The notes: generated from the letters alone by a model not told the origin. Counted from the stretch's first letter, positions 36,344 through 45,738 are shown. The stretch: DNA of 64,000 nt from Botrimarina mediterranea (GCF_007753265.1 NZ_CP036349.1:3443363-3507362); one strand, 5' to 3'. Program-made: numbers and translations.

Positions 36344-38821
36344 GTGCTCTCGATCAAACCCCTCACTTCTGACGGCGACATCCTTACCTACTACGCCCAC
36401 CTCGGCGAGGCCGAGAGCCACGACTACTACAGCGAGGACGGGGCACGGCCCGGAGTCTGGCGGGGCGAGGGCGCCGGGTCGCTCGGCCTTGCAGGCGATG
36501 TGACCCCCGAGGCGTTCCGGAACCTTCTTGAAGGCAAGAGCCCTGACGGCGCCCGCTCGCTCGTGCAGAACCAGCGCGGCGCCCGGGGGCGGCGGGCCGG
36601 GTTTGACCTCACGTTCTCGCTCCCCAAGAGTTTTAGCGTGCTATGGAGCCAGGCGTCCGAGGCCGACCGCTTCCGGCTCGACACGGTTGCAGAGCGAGCC
36701 TTGCTCCGCACCCTGCGTGTGGTCGAAGAGCTTTGTGGCAAGACGCGGCGTGGCAAGGGGTCGCACGCCATTGAGGACGCGCGGCTCGTCTTCGCTGTTT
36801 TTCAGCACGACACGGCCCGCGGTGTGCCGGGCGAGGCGCCCGACGCTAATCGCCACTACCACTGCGTGACCCCCAACGTGGCGGTCCGCGAGGACGGGAC
36901 GAGCGGGGCGATTGACGCCCGGCATCTCTTCTCTCGCCGGATGAAGAACGCGCTCGGCGGCCTCTTTCGGGCTGAGGTCTCGATGCTTCTGCAAGACCAA
37001 CTCGGCGTCGCGACACACCGCCCGAATCGTGAGGGACGGGACGAACCGGTGAGCTGGTGGGAGGTCACGGGCGTTCCCGAAGGGCTTGTCCGTGCGATGA
37101 GCAAACGCCGGGCCGAAGTCGAGACTTGGCTCCGACGCCACGGCCTGTCCGGCGCGAAAGCTGCCGAGAAGGCGGCTCTCGTGACCCGCGCCGACAAGAA
37201 GCGATTCACGAGGCAAGAACTCGACACGGCGTGGGCCGAGCAGGGCAGGGCGTGGGGTTTTGGGAGACAGCAAGCGGCGAACCTCTTCGGTAACAACCGA
37301 AGCCTTACGCCCGAAGAAAAATTGTCGAAGGCAAGCGAAGTCAGCGACCGCGCGCTAACAGGCCTCCTCGACCACGCCGCCCGCTTTACCCGAAACGAAC
37401 TGCTCGAACAAGCAGCCATCGAGTCGCAAGGAGCAGGCGTCGGGATCGACGACGTGACCCGAGCCGTAGAGGCCCAGCTCACCGGCAACCGCGAAATCGT
37501 AAGACTTCAAGACAAAGAACGTGTGCCGAGCTACACGACCCGCGAGATGCTCCGGCTAGAGCGGCAAGCCCTAGACGCCGCAGCCCGGTTGTCACGCCGT
37601 CACGGACACGCCATTTCATCAGCACTAGTTCATCAGGTCACAGCAGGTTTCCCGACTCTCAAACACGAACAGCAACGGGCAGTCGAGCGGATCGCCACCG
37701 GCGGGGACGCAATCTGTGTCACCGGGTTCGCCGGGACAGGAAAGACTTTTATGCTGGGCGTCGCAAAACGTGTCCTCGAAGCATCCGGCTACCGGCTGCT
37801 CGGAACGTCGCTTGCCGCCAAGTCCGCTAAGGTGCTCGAAGCGAATTCCGGGATCGAGTCCACACACCTCGACCGCTTGTTCGTTGAACTAGACCGGGGG
37901 CTAAGACAGCTCGACTACAAAACCGTTGTCATCGTCGATGAAGCGGGCACGGTCGGCACCCGGCACATGGCGTCGCTTCTTAGCCGCGTCGAGGCGGCCG
38001 GAGCCAAGGTGGTTCTCGTCGGCGATGAGCGCCAGACGCAGGCCGTCGCGGCGGGCGCCCCGTTCCGAAAAATCACCGAGACGCTCGGGACAACCGAGAT
38101 GACCCAGGTCGTAAGGCAACAAGACGCCTGGGCCCGCCAAGTCGTGCTCGACCTGCGAGCGGGGGACGCCGCAGCGGCCCTTACCGCCCTGGACCGCCGC
38201 GGGCGTCTCTTTCTCGCCCTAGAACGCGAAGACGCCATCGAGCGGCTGTGTGAGCGGTGGGAGCGGCTCGCGTTGCGGGCGCCAGGAGGCGTTTCTGATG
38301 TGCTCGTCATGTCGTCCACCGTGCTCGACACCCGCGAACTCAACCGCCGTGTCCAGGATGTGATGCGCCGCCGCGGCCAGCTTGGCGACTACGCCATTGA
38401 GGTCGACGGCCTGCGGCTCCATCTTGGCGACCGGGTGATGTTGACGCGGAACAACCGCCTACTTGGCGTGGAGAACGGAACACTCGGTGAAGTCACTGGG
38501 GTTCACGCCAAGCGGATTTGGGTGCGGCTCGACTCGGGATTCGAGGTCGAGATCGACACGGAGATCTTCTCCCACGTCACGCTCGCCTACGCCCAGACAG
38601 TCCACAAGGCTCAAGGAACAACCTGCGAGCACGCGTTCTATTTTGTTGGGGCGGCGGCGACCGACCGCGAACTGAGCTACGTCGCAGGAAGCCGCGCCCG
38701 GCAGTCGACCAGCCTTTTCACCTACGAAGCGGCAGCGCTCGGACTCGATGAGCTGGCCGCCATGATGAGCCGCAGCCGACAGAACGAGATGGCGATCGAA
38801 CACACGTTGGAGGCCGTCTGA
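36344..38821 (+). CDS. MobF (TrwC/TraI-type) conjugative relaxase-helicase
   Basis: The protein has 825 residues from GTG 36344 (VLSIKPLTSDGDILTYY), preceded by GGGGAG; a longer frame from 36281 lacks this support and would overlap the previous gene. N-terminal TrwC relaxase: tandem tyrosines in LTYYAHLGEAESHDYYSEDG and the metal-binding region around HYHCVTPNV. The C-terminal RecD-like helicase has Walker A GFAGTGKT, Walker B VIVDEAGTV, and late motifs in VTLAYAQTVHKAQG. It would nick oriT, stay bound to the 5' end and unwind the strand for transfer. It is followed by the coupling protein with a TGATG stop/start overlap, indicating coupling. It is somewhat shorter than TrwC (about 966), mostly after the relaxase domain. 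Confidence 0.92.
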   Translation: MLSIKPLTSDGDILTYYAHLGEAESHDYYSEDGARPGVWRGEGAGSLGLAGDVTPEAFRNLLEGKSPDGARSLVQNQRGARGRRAGFDLTFSLPKSFSVLWSQASEADRFRLDTVAERALLRTLRVVEELCGKTRRGKGSHAIEDARLVFAVFQHDTARGVPGEAPDANRHYHCVTPNVAVREDGTSGAIDARHLFSRRMKNALGGLFRAEVSMLLQDQLGVATHRPNREGRDEPVSWWEVTGVPEGLVRAMSKRRAEVETWLRRHGLSGAKAAEKAALVTRADKKRFTRQELDTAWAEQGRAWGFGRQQAANLFGNNRSLTPEEKLSKASEVSDRALTGLLDHAARFTRNELLEQAAIESQGAGVGIDDVTRAVEAQLTGNREIVRLQDKERVPSYTTREMLRLERQALDAAARLSRRHGHAISSALVHQVTAGFPTLKHEQQRAVERIATGGDAICVTGFAGTGKTFMLGVAKRVLEASGYRLLGTSLAAKSAKVLEANSGIESTHLDRLFVELDRGLRQLDYKTVVIVDEAGTVGTRHMASLLSRVEAAGAKVVLVGDERQTQAVAAGAPFRKITETLGTTEMTQVVRQQDAWARQVVLDLRAGDAAAALTALDRRGRLFLALEREDAIERLCERWERLALRAPGGVSDVLVMSSTVLDTRELNRRVQDVMRRRGQLGDYAIEVDGLRLHLGDRVMLTRNNRLLGVENGTLGEVTGVHAKRIWVRLDSGFEVEIDTEIFSHVTLAYAQTVHKAQGTTCEHAFYFVGAAATDRELSYVAGSRARQSTSLFTYEAAALGLDELAAMMSRSRQNEMAIEHTLEAV

Positions 38822-40449
38822 TGGAATGGTGGCGGATACTGGTTGTCCTCGTGCTGCTGCTCGCAGCCGCTACGCACAAGCAGGTCTTTCGAGCCATGCG
38901 GGCACGGCGCTACGAGCGAGGGCGTCGTCTCAAGACCTCGCCCGGCGCCCCGCGGGCGCGTCTGGCGGATGGGCTCCTGTGGGGAAACGCCGTGCTCCCT
39001 GAGTCGGCCGCCACGCAGCACTTCCTCGCAGCGGGCGCCACCGGCTCCGGAAAATCGCTGGTACAGCGCCGCCTGATGAAAAACGTGCTCAACCGAATCG
39101 GCGCCGAAACCGACTCCCGTGTGCTCATCTACGACACCAAAGGAGACACCGCCGCCTATTTGGCCCGCATCGGCTACGCAGGACCCGTCTATACGCTCAA
39201 CCCGTTCGACAGCCGCACGCAGCGGCCGCAAGCGGTCGCCTGGGATGTCGCGGCCGACATCACCAGTCCGACCGACGCGCTCAATCTTGCTTGCTCGCTC
39301 ATTGAAAGCGAAGAAGGCACGGGCCGTTACTTCTCGAATTCAGCGAGGCTCGTGGTCCGGGCCGTCATCTTAAGCCTCATCAAGCACTCCCCGGGCGAAT
39401 GGAATTTCGCGGACCTCGTCCTTGCGACAACGAGCCGCGAGCGGCTCGAATCGGTCTTGAGTCGCGACAGCTTCGGGAGTGACGCACTTACCGGTTTCTT
39501 GCCAGACAACAACACTGGTCACTGCGTCGCCTCGACGGTCTACTCGAACATGGTCTTCTACGAGGCGGTCGCGGCCCAGTGGCAGCGGGCAGCCGCCCGC
39601 CTGTCCCTTAAGCGGTGGCTCACCGACAGCTCGGTCCTCATCCTCGGGGACAACGAGGCAGCATCGGCGTCACTTGAAGTCATGAACCGTACCCTTTTCC
39701 GATTCCTGGCCGAACAGATCGACGTGCAGAGCAATTCGGCTAAACGGCGCACCTGGGTCTGGGTCGATGAGCTGCGGCTCGCCAAGGGGCTTCTTTCCAG
39801 TGGCAAGGTGACGATGCTTGCCGACAAGGGCCGGTCGCGCGGCGTTTGCCTTGTCCTCGCATTCCAGGACATTGAGGGGTTTCAGGAGGCGGCAGGCGCC
39901 AAACTCGCTGGTGAGATCATCGCCCAGTGCGCGAACAAGGCGCTCTTGCGGTGCCAGTCCAAGGACTCTGCCGACTGGGCCTCAGGGCTTCTCGGGCAGT
40001 ACGAGTGCCTCGAAGTTTTTCGGTCTGACAGCTCGCGAATCGGAAGCGGGGAGGGGAGGAGCGAGCAGCGGGTTCTAAAGGAAGCGGTCCTGCCGTGCGA
40101 GTTCTACGACCTGCCTGTCACGAGCCGCGAGAACGGCCTCACTGGCTACTACATCACCGCCGAACGCGGCGCCCACAAGACCTGGGTCGCGCCTGGCGAG
40201 CTTGAGTCGGTGGTCGTTCCCGAGGATTTGGAGGGGGCCGAGGCGGTTAAGGTCCGCCCGTCCGAACAGCAATGGATCGTCGCCTGGACGCCGGACGACC
40301 TAGCCCGGCTGGGCCTGGCGCCGCCCGGCGAGGAGGGCGCGGTCCGAACCAGACAGCGGCTCCGCTTGCGGCGTTTGGATGTGGATAGGGAGGCGCACGG
40401 CCTAGCTGGAGATCTTGCGGGAAATTCGCTTCCCAGGATCGTTGCCTGA
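38821..40449 (+). CDS. VirD4/TrwB-type coupling protein (T4CP)
   Basis: The protein has 542 residues. One N-terminal membrane helix (MEWWRILVVLVLLLAAATHK) is followed by a TraD/TrwB-type ATPase: Walker A GATGSGKS (about residue 73-80), IYDTKGD strand, Walker B TWVWVDELR, and VCLVLAFQDIEGF. Such proteins bring the relaxase-DNA complex to a type IV secretion channel. Its start overlaps the relaxase stop by one base. The last 20 or so residues (HGLAGDLAGNSLPRIVA) run up to an IS630 scar about 90 bp downstream, so the natural C-terminus may have been altered. No secretion channel genes follow, consistent with use of a partner element's channel. Confidence 0.9.
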   Translation: MEWWRILVVLVLLLAAATHKQVFRAMRARRYERGRRLKTSPGAPRARLADGLLWGNAVLPESAATQHFLAAGATGSGKSLVQRRLMKNVLNRIGAETDSRVLIYDTKGDTAAYLARIGYAGPVYTLNPFDSRTQRPQAVAWDVAADITSPTDALNLACSLIESEEGTGRYFSNSARLVVRAVILSLIKHSPGEWNFADLVLATTSRERLESVLSRDSFGSDALTGFLPDNNTGHCVASTVYSNMVFYEAVAAQWQRAAARLSLKRWLTDSSVLILGDNEAASASLEVMNRTLFRFLAEQIDVQSNSAKRRTWVWVDELRLAKGLLSSGKVTMLADKGRSRGVCLVLAFQDIEGFQEAAGAKLAGEIIAQCANKALLRCQSKDSADWASGLLGQYECLEVFRSDSSRIGSGEGRSEQRVLKEAVLPCEFYDLPVTSRENGLTGYYITAERGAHKTWVAPGELESVVVPEDLEGAEAVKVRPSEQQWIVAWTPDDLARLGLAPPGEEGAVRTRQRLRLRRLDVDREAHGLAGDLAGNSLPRIVA

Positions 40450-40536
40450 TATCATCAACCGCCGTATCTGCAAGCGCCGTCTGAACAAGTTCCCGGCCCC
40501 GAGGGCTTGGAGGACCTCAAGTATTCTCTTGCCGAA

Positions 40537-40720
40537 TCCAGGGCGCGCGGCACGATCCGCAGCGTGCGGGAGCTGGTGAAGGCGATCAGGGGCTACGTCG
40601 AGCACCACAACAACACGACCGAAGGCTTCATCTGGACCAAGACCGCCGACGCCATTCTCGAAAAAGTCGCCCGGGCAAAGGCCACCCTGGATAAGATCAC
40701 GCATTAGCGACGCGGTACAC
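40537..40720 (+). pseudogene. IS630-family transposase 3' remnant with right terminal repeat
   Basis: The translated segment RGYVEHHNNTTEGFIWTK and the following [15 protein letters not shown] closely match the C-terminus of the intact transposase at 26570-27655. It ends at TAG 40705 and is followed by the right terminal repeat (CGACGCGGTACAC) and TA at 40721-40722. The first four fifths of the element are absent. The missing part suggests a deletion beginning in the neighbouring coupling-protein region. Confidence 0.85.
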
Positions 40721-40797
40721 TAGGATGCGGCCCGCTCGCCTTACCGGGTATACTCGGTCCACAACGCGTGTTTCGCCGAGAAAAAGGAGGGCCATTC

Positions 40798-42072
40798 GTG
40801 GACAGAGAATTATCCGGTGAGGACCGAGTGGCCCCTATTATCGAGCGTTTGCTAGGGAAGTCGGCTGCCGGTGTCGTTACAGCATTGGCTTTCTTGGCTC
40901 TGCTTGTTGGGCAGCTCGTAGCGTTACCGCAACTCGCTGAGACCTTCAGCAACCAGTTTCTTCGCTGGTGGGTCGAGGGGCTGCTTGCGGTCTGCCTTTT
41001 GATGTCGTGGTGGCTCAGCCCGTCCCGCCTTCCGCTAGAGAAGGTCTTCTGGCCACACCGCCAACCACTGCGACTCGCGTTGGGCGTCTTGGCGTTGGTC
41101 ACCCTAATCACCGACGTTGCCTCGTACGCCTCGACTCCTTTCATCAAGACCGGCAGGTTCTCGTACTACACCACAGGCTGGGAGCCGATAGCGATCCATG
41201 AGGCGGATGCCCAGAAGCTCCGCGATTGCAGTGCGGACTTCATTGAGTTCGCGAACGCCAACCCTCTGCAGCTCAGCGAAGAGGGGATGGAGTCCGTCAA
41301 CAACGAGTACCAGGGGCCGGTCGCCCAAGTGGCCGTACTGAAGGAGCCGACAATCAAGGAGGTGCTGCTCTCCGACTGCGTGGTTCACATCGATGGGTAC
41401 CAGACGCTAGATATTCCAGCGACCGTTCCGCCTCAAACTGTCGGAGGGGCGGGGGTTCCACCGATTCGTCTCTACGTATCGCTGGATGCCAACGAGAAGG
41501 AAGCGCACCCTTGTTGCGTCGCCACTCCCAATCCGAAGACGCAGCAGTACGAAGTCTTCCGATGGGGAAGCAGACCCGTGAGCATTCGCGAGGATAGCTG
41601 GGATGCGGTAGAAGTTAGGTTCCTTGGTGAGTCGCCAGGGCTTTACACCGTTCGTGTCGTTCTCACTTTCACGCCCGACCACGTGCGGTCCGAAGAGATC
41701 GAGCTTGTTGAAGGATGGACGATCGGGTTTCTCAAGAAGGAGCAGTTCAACGTCGAGCTTAACGACTACATCGTGGATCGCGACACGCTCGAACTGACGC
41801 GATACGCGGAGTCTCATGTCTACCCGGTTCCAGATCAGCGGATCCCCCAATTGGCCGGCTTGCCTGCCCGGACGCCGACCACCGCGAAGGGCCGATGGGG
41901 GTTTGAGGAGCGAATCTACACGGTTCCTGTTTGGATTCCCGAGTCAGGCGAAGCGGCGACAGGTACCGCGGGGAGCGACGCGCCGCCCCCTCCTAAGCCG
42001 CCTGCGGCAGATCCAAAACCCCCGGAGTCCGCCGAAGACGATTCCAGCCCTCCCGGCGAAGAGGGCGGCTAG
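40798..42072 (+). CDS. Membrane-anchored hypothetical protein
   Basis: The protein has 424 residues from GTG 40798 (VDRELSGEDRVAP), chosen for AGGAGG upstream at ideal spacing; the ATG at 40768 lacks one. It has three hydrophobic helices in the first 120 residues (AAGVVTALAFLALLVGQLVAL, WWVEGLLAVCLLMSWWL, LRLALGVLALVTLITDVASYA). A large soluble region follows with beta-rich stretches (GLYTVRVVLTFTPDHVRSEEIELV) and a Pro/Glu-rich tail (PPPPKPPAADPKPPES). No family recognised. It lies just after the IS630 scar; whether it belongs to the transfer region or is separate cargo cannot be told from sequence. Confidence 0.65.
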   Translation: MDRELSGEDRVAPIIERLLGKSAAGVVTALAFLALLVGQLVALPQLAETFSNQFLRWWVEGLLAVCLLMSWWLSPSRLPLEKVFWPHRQPLRLALGVLALVTLITDVASYASTPFIKTGRFSYYTTGWEPIAIHEADAQKLRDCSADFIEFANANPLQLSEEGMESVNNEYQGPVAQVAVLKEPTIKEVLLSDCVVHIDGYQTLDIPATVPPQTVGGAGVPPIRLYVSLDANEKEAHPCCVATPNPKTQQYEVFRWGSRPVSIREDSWDAVEVRFLGESPGLYTVRVVLTFTPDHVRSEEIELVEGWTIGFLKKEQFNVELNDYIVDRDTLELTRYAESHVYPVPDQRIPQLAGLPARTPTTAKGRWGFEERIYTVPVWIPESGEAATGTAGSDAPPPPKPPAADPKPPESAEDDSSPPGEEGG

Positions 42073-42476
42073 ATTCGAAGAGGTGTGGCCGTCGCTTGTT
42101 CGCCGCTAGTGGGCTGGGGCGCCGCTCCTCCCGTCAGCGACCTGAAGGCCTCACGGCTGTCGTTCATGATCCTCGTGTCCGTCGCGGAGCACCGATGGTC
42201 GAACTACCCGGCAACCGAATGGCTGTAGGCGGCTAGTCCGCCTCAACTCGATGAAGTCGCCAGATAGTGGTAGTGATTTCGTCTTCGGCATCAGCCCCGT
42301 TCTCGCGATTTTCAGCGCCAAAACGCGATCTGCCGACAATTGTCCTTCAGGTGCTTGCCGACGGTGGTCCCCTGATCGGGACCTTCCTTTAGGGAAGCGA
42401 AGACTTCCTCCTCGGCTACCGAGCAGTTGTTCGGTTGACTTTGCCAAAGGGCTCATAATCGGGGTATACTGGGAGT
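42073..42476. other. Intergenic stretch upstream of the toxin-antitoxin pair
   Basis: About 400 bp without a supported gene. The last part (TTGACT ... GGTATACTG near 42436-42470) looks like a plausible sigma-70-type -35/-10 pair for the toxin-antitoxin operon. Otherwise nothing was seen. Confidence 0.4.
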
Positions 42477-42719
42477 ATGACGCTACAAATCGACATCCCT
42501 GAAGAGATCGCCCAAAAGCTTGCCGAACGGGTCGCCCTGACGGGCGCCAACCCGGTCGATTACGTGATCCATGCTGTGCAGCAGTCGCTCGCCGAAGCCG
42601 AGCGGCTCGACCGAGCGGTTGGCCCGGTGCGGGAGGCGTACGCGGCGTCGGGCCTCAGCGAGGACGGGCTCGGTGACTTGCTCGAAGCCGAGAAGCACGC
42701 CCTCCGGCGAGGGGAGTAG
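42477..42719 (+). CDS. RHH-type antitoxin of PIN toxin pair
   Basis: The protein has 80 residues. The start MTLQIDIPEEIAQKLAERV has the strand-helix pattern of ribbon-helix-helix antitoxins, followed by a second helix (NPVDYVIHAVQQSLAEAERLDR). The C-terminal half is acidic and would be the toxin-neutralising tail. It is followed after 4 bp by a PIN-domain toxin gene, the standard order with antitoxin first. RHH antitoxins usually autorepress the operon; no operator repeat was verified. Confidence 0.78.
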   Translation: MTLQIDIPEEIAQKLAERVALTGANPVDYVIHAVQQSLAEAERLDRAVGPVREAYAASGLSEDGLGDLLEAEKHALRRGE

Positions 42720-42723
42720 GCAG

Positions 42724-43191
42724 GTGGCGGAACGCGTCGTCTTCGACTGCAACGTCTACCTGCAAGCCCTGATCTCCGCCCGCGGCCCCGCCGCCGCCTG
42801 CTTCGACGCCGCCCAGAGCGGCCGACTCTCGCTCTTCTACTCCGATTTCGTCCTAGAGGAACTGCGCGGTGTCGCGCTGCGTCCCAAGCTCGTCGAACGG
42901 TTCCGGATAACACCCGAAGCGGTTGAGCTGTTTGTCGAGCTGATCCAGAAGGCGGGCGCTCACATCGAGAACGTCCCGGAGGTCTTCCGGTACGACCGCG
43001 ACCCCAAAGACGCCCACTACGTCGACTTGGCCATCACGGCGTCGGCCAGTCTGGTCGTCAGCCGGGACCGGGACCTGCTCGCGCTAAACGCCGGGGACAC
43101 GCCCGAGCGCCGCGTGCTCGACGGGCTTGTCGCGGATTTTCTGGTGGTGACCCCCGAAGGACTTCTCGAACGGCTCTCTCAGGCCGATTGA
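42724..43191 (+). CDS. PIN-domain toxin
   Basis: The protein has 155 residues from GTG 42724 (VAERVVFDCNVYLQALIS), with GGGGAG upstream inside the antitoxin end. PIN acidic residues are visible: Asp in VFDCNVYLQ, Glu in VLEELRGVALR, and Asp residues in DPKDAHYVDLAI and VVSRDRDLLAL. This is the pattern of the PIN-family toxin class (COG1569-like) that cleaves RNA. Toxins of this kind, paired with RHH antitoxins, help retain mobile elements. Both genes look intact. Confidence 0.85.
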   Translation: MAERVVFDCNVYLQALISARGPAAACFDAAQSGRLSLFYSDFVLEELRGVALRPKLVERFRITPEAVELFVELIQKAGAHIENVPEVFRYDRDPKDAHYVDLAITASASLVVSRDRDLLALNAGDTPERRVLDGLVADFLVVTPEGLLERLSQAD

Positions 43192-43336
43192 CTCTTCTGC
43201 TTCTCACGAATCAGGTAGAGGTAAGCCTCTGGGCGCCACGAGCAGGGTTCAACCACCAGCGATAGAAATCGCTGCGGTGAAGATGACGGTGGGAATTCGC
43301 TTGCTTTCCAAGTTCGACCTGTGGCAACGTCGAGGG

Positions 43337-43825
43337 ATGGAACCGACCTCATTTGAACCGTTTGATATCGAGAGCCTCAATCCGACCTACCACGAGCTGA
43401 CGCTTACGCTGCCGGCAATCACCGCCGAACAGGTGAGCGTCGCCATGAGAGGATTCAGCTATCATCTCACCAAGGCATGTGGCACGACGGCGCTCGACAG
43501 CCCGGAGCTTTTTGCAGGTCTCATCGTGCGGACGATGCTCATGGTGTCAGGGTCAATCCTCAAAGACCCTGAGGCGGTGCTCAAGCCGTTACGCACTCCC
43601 GAGAACCGACCCTGGACGCCGCGTCGTGTGACGCTGCTAGCTCCTTCGGCGGAAGAGACCCCAAACAATCACGCCGCGGTACTCGACACGTTGTGCGAAC
43701 TCGGAGCAAGCGACGAAGATATCGAACGCCTCTTCTGGATGGTGACGGTCGCCGTTGCCGGGTCTCTCGCCACCATCGGCCGGTTGCCAATGCAGGAAGT
43801 CCCTTCCACCGATTCCTATCACTAG
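43337..43825 (+). CDS. Hypothetical protein
   Basis: The protein has 162 residues from MEPTSFEPFDIESLNP; the frame can be extended to 43277 (182 residues) and the start is uncertain. It is mixed alpha/beta, with no signal peptide and no long hydrophobic helix. The HELTLTLPAITAEQVSVAMRG segment and the later ELGASDEDIERLFWMVTVAVAG helix are the most ordered parts. No family recognised. It lies between the toxin-antitoxin pair and the second recombinase. Confidence 0.5.
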   Translation: MEPTSFEPFDIESLNPTYHELTLTLPAITAEQVSVAMRGFSYHLTKACGTTALDSPELFAGLIVRTMLMVSGSILKDPEAVLKPLRTPENRPWTPRRVTLLAPSAEETPNNHAAVLDTLCELGASDEDIERLFWMVTVAVAGSLATIGRLPMQEVPSTDSYH

Positions 43826-44039
43826 ATGTTAGTCGGCCTTGCCTGCCGATCGGAGACGCTGGAGTCGGCGACGACGTGCCTCCCGTTCAGCCAATGGTGC
43901 CCCTCGTCGCCCAGCCTGATCCGTACTCGACCTGCGTTTGCCCCATCTCTGCCGCCACCACTTGCGCGGAGTCGGTAGGCATGATAATGTGCTTTATAGG
44001 GTGCCGTTTTGATGCCCAGGAGCGAGGATCCGAACACCG

Positions 44040-45134
44040 TTGGAGAAGCGAGACAAGGCGACACTGAGACCAATTGACAAGACAGCTCTTGTGGCCGAGC
44101 CAGCCTCGGCTGTCTCGAGCGTCATGGACTCACGGTCGCTCGCCGTCACCGACGATCTTTCCTCCGCTAGCCGAGTCGCCCGCTGCCTCCGTCGGCTCGT
44201 GCCGGTGCTCGACTCAGATGAGCCGATAGCGGCGATCGTCCCGTGGCTTTGCGACAAGTGCCCGAGCGAGCACAGCCGCCGGGCTTATCTTGCAGACCTT
44301 GCGACGTTCTTCCGTCACTTTGCAGGTCTTGGTGTCGGGCCGCTCGACGTCACCGCCGACCACGTCGCGTTCTACAAAGAGTCGCTCGTTCGAGCCGGCA
44401 GGAAGCCGACGACCATCAGCCGGACTCTCTCGGTCATCCGAGGCGCTTACCAGCAGTTTGGCCGCAAGGGCCTAGTTGACTGGAAGACGGTCGGCGACAT
44501 CCAGGCAGTCGAGAGCCCACGGGTCAAGAAGAATACGACCCCCGCCCTTACCGAGAAAGAAGCTCGCGAGCTTCTTCACATGCCCGACACGACAACGCTC
44601 ATCGGCTGCCGTGATCATGCGATGCTCTTTACCTACTTCATGACAACTTGCCGAGCGAGCGCCGTAGCTCACGCCACCGTCGGCGACCTTGACCGAAGCG
44701 GCGCCGACTGGTTCTTGACCGTGACCGAGAAAGGAAGCAAGGAAGAGCGCAAGGCGCTCATCGACGCCTCATCCGCTGTACTCGCCTGGGTCGAACGGGC
44801 CGGCATCGCTGACAAGCACGAGTATCCCCTCTTCCCGCCAATCGGTCGTGACGGAGCGAGTGTCGAGGACCGACACCTCACGACGCACCGCATCCGCAAT
44901 ATCGTCAAGAAGTACGCTCGCCTCGCAGGGATCCAGGTAGAGCGTCCCGGACGCCGGGCCGTCTGCACGCACTCGCTCAGGAAGACCTCGATCACGAGCG
45001 CCCTTAACAACGGCGCCACCATGCAGCAAGCTAAAGCGCTTGCCGGGCACGCGTCGATACGGACCACTGAGTTGTACTACGAGGAAAACGAAAAAGACGC
45101 CGAGGAGGCCGCGAAGCGGATCCAGATCCGCTGA
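44040..45134 (+). CDS. XerC/D-like tyrosine recombinase
   Basis: The protein has 364 residues from TTG 44040; an ATG at 44124 (MDSRSLAVTDDL) is an alternative. The N-terminal SAM-like core-binding domain (HSRRAYLADLATFFRHF) is followed by the catalytic domain: Arg in TTCRASAVAHATVGDL, Lys in VTEKGSKEER, His-x-x-Arg in THSLRKTSITS, and the His/Tyr region GHASIRTTELYYEE. All active-site positions appear present. This is a second recombinase, distinct from the integrase at 60909. No att-like repeat was found next to it, so a plasmid-type resolution role is as likely as integration. Confidence 0.85.
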   Translation: MEKRDKATLRPIDKTALVAEPASAVSSVMDSRSLAVTDDLSSASRVARCLRRLVPVLDSDEPIAAIVPWLCDKCPSEHSRRAYLADLATFFRHFAGLGVGPLDVTADHVAFYKESLVRAGRKPTTISRTLSVIRGAYQQFGRKGLVDWKTVGDIQAVESPRVKKNTTPALTEKEARELLHMPDTTTLIGCRDHAMLFTYFMTTCRASAVAHATVGDLDRSGADWFLTVTEKGSKEERKALIDASSAVLAWVERAGIADKHEYPLFPPIGRDGASVEDRHLTTHRIRNIVKKYARLAGIQVERPGRRAVCTHSLRKTSITSALNNGATMQQAKALAGHASIRTTELYYEENEKDAEEAAKRIQIR

Positions 45135-45170
45135 AACAGCAAGCGTTGTCGGAATCAAATAGCGACCGGC

Positions 45171-45622
45171 TCACTCGTTTGATTCGTGCTTCTCAGGGAT
45201 TGCGGCAAGAAACGTCAAGTCCGGCGTCAGCGTTTTGCCGAATCGGACGCCGAGCGTCTCGCTGATCTCGGCGAGCAAGGCTCTTGCCGACTCGGCTAGC
45301 AGCCGAGCGCTGCTCGGGTCGTTGTCGTCTTTGAGCGAAACAACCGTTAGGTTGGGCCTGCCATCGACGAGCCCGCCTCGGATGACGCCAACGGCGCTGG
45401 AGTGAGCAGCAACGCGTCGTCGAGTGAGGTTGTCAACTGGGCGTCTACTAACTTGCTGCGGTCGATAACGACGCGGTAGTTGGCCGAGATCCCCGAGAGG
45501 TATCGCAGGAGTCGGCGGTGTTGACCCTCGGCGAGAAGCCTTAATGCCCACTCCGCCTTGTCGAGGTTGGCGAGGATCTGTTGTTTTTCGTCTTCAGAGA
45601 GAGGGGAGTTGTCTTGTTCCAT
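45171..45622 (-). pseudogene. Hypothetical gene, probable frameshift near 45400
   Basis: Frame A begins at 45622 (MEQDNSPLSEDEKQQILANLDKAEW) and stops at 45347. Frame B carries convincing sequence from about 45400 to 45171 (NLTVVSLKDDNDPSSARLL, GVRFGKTLTPDLTFLAAIP) but has no ATG, GTG or TTG there other than one at 45551, where it would read nonsense in the antisense-like region. Joining A to B around CTCCAGCGCCGTTGG gives one protein of about 150 residues. It may be a true mutation, a sequencing indel or a programmed shift. No family recognised. Confidence 0.5.
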
Positions 45623-45738
45623 CCCCTGGGAGCACCACGATCCCTTGCGAGCGCAAGGCAGGCCCCTGCGAGATAGGGAGGCCCGGGCGGCGTGCGGCGT
45701 CGTCCGGAACCTCGCTGAGTAAACCTCCTTGTTCTTGG

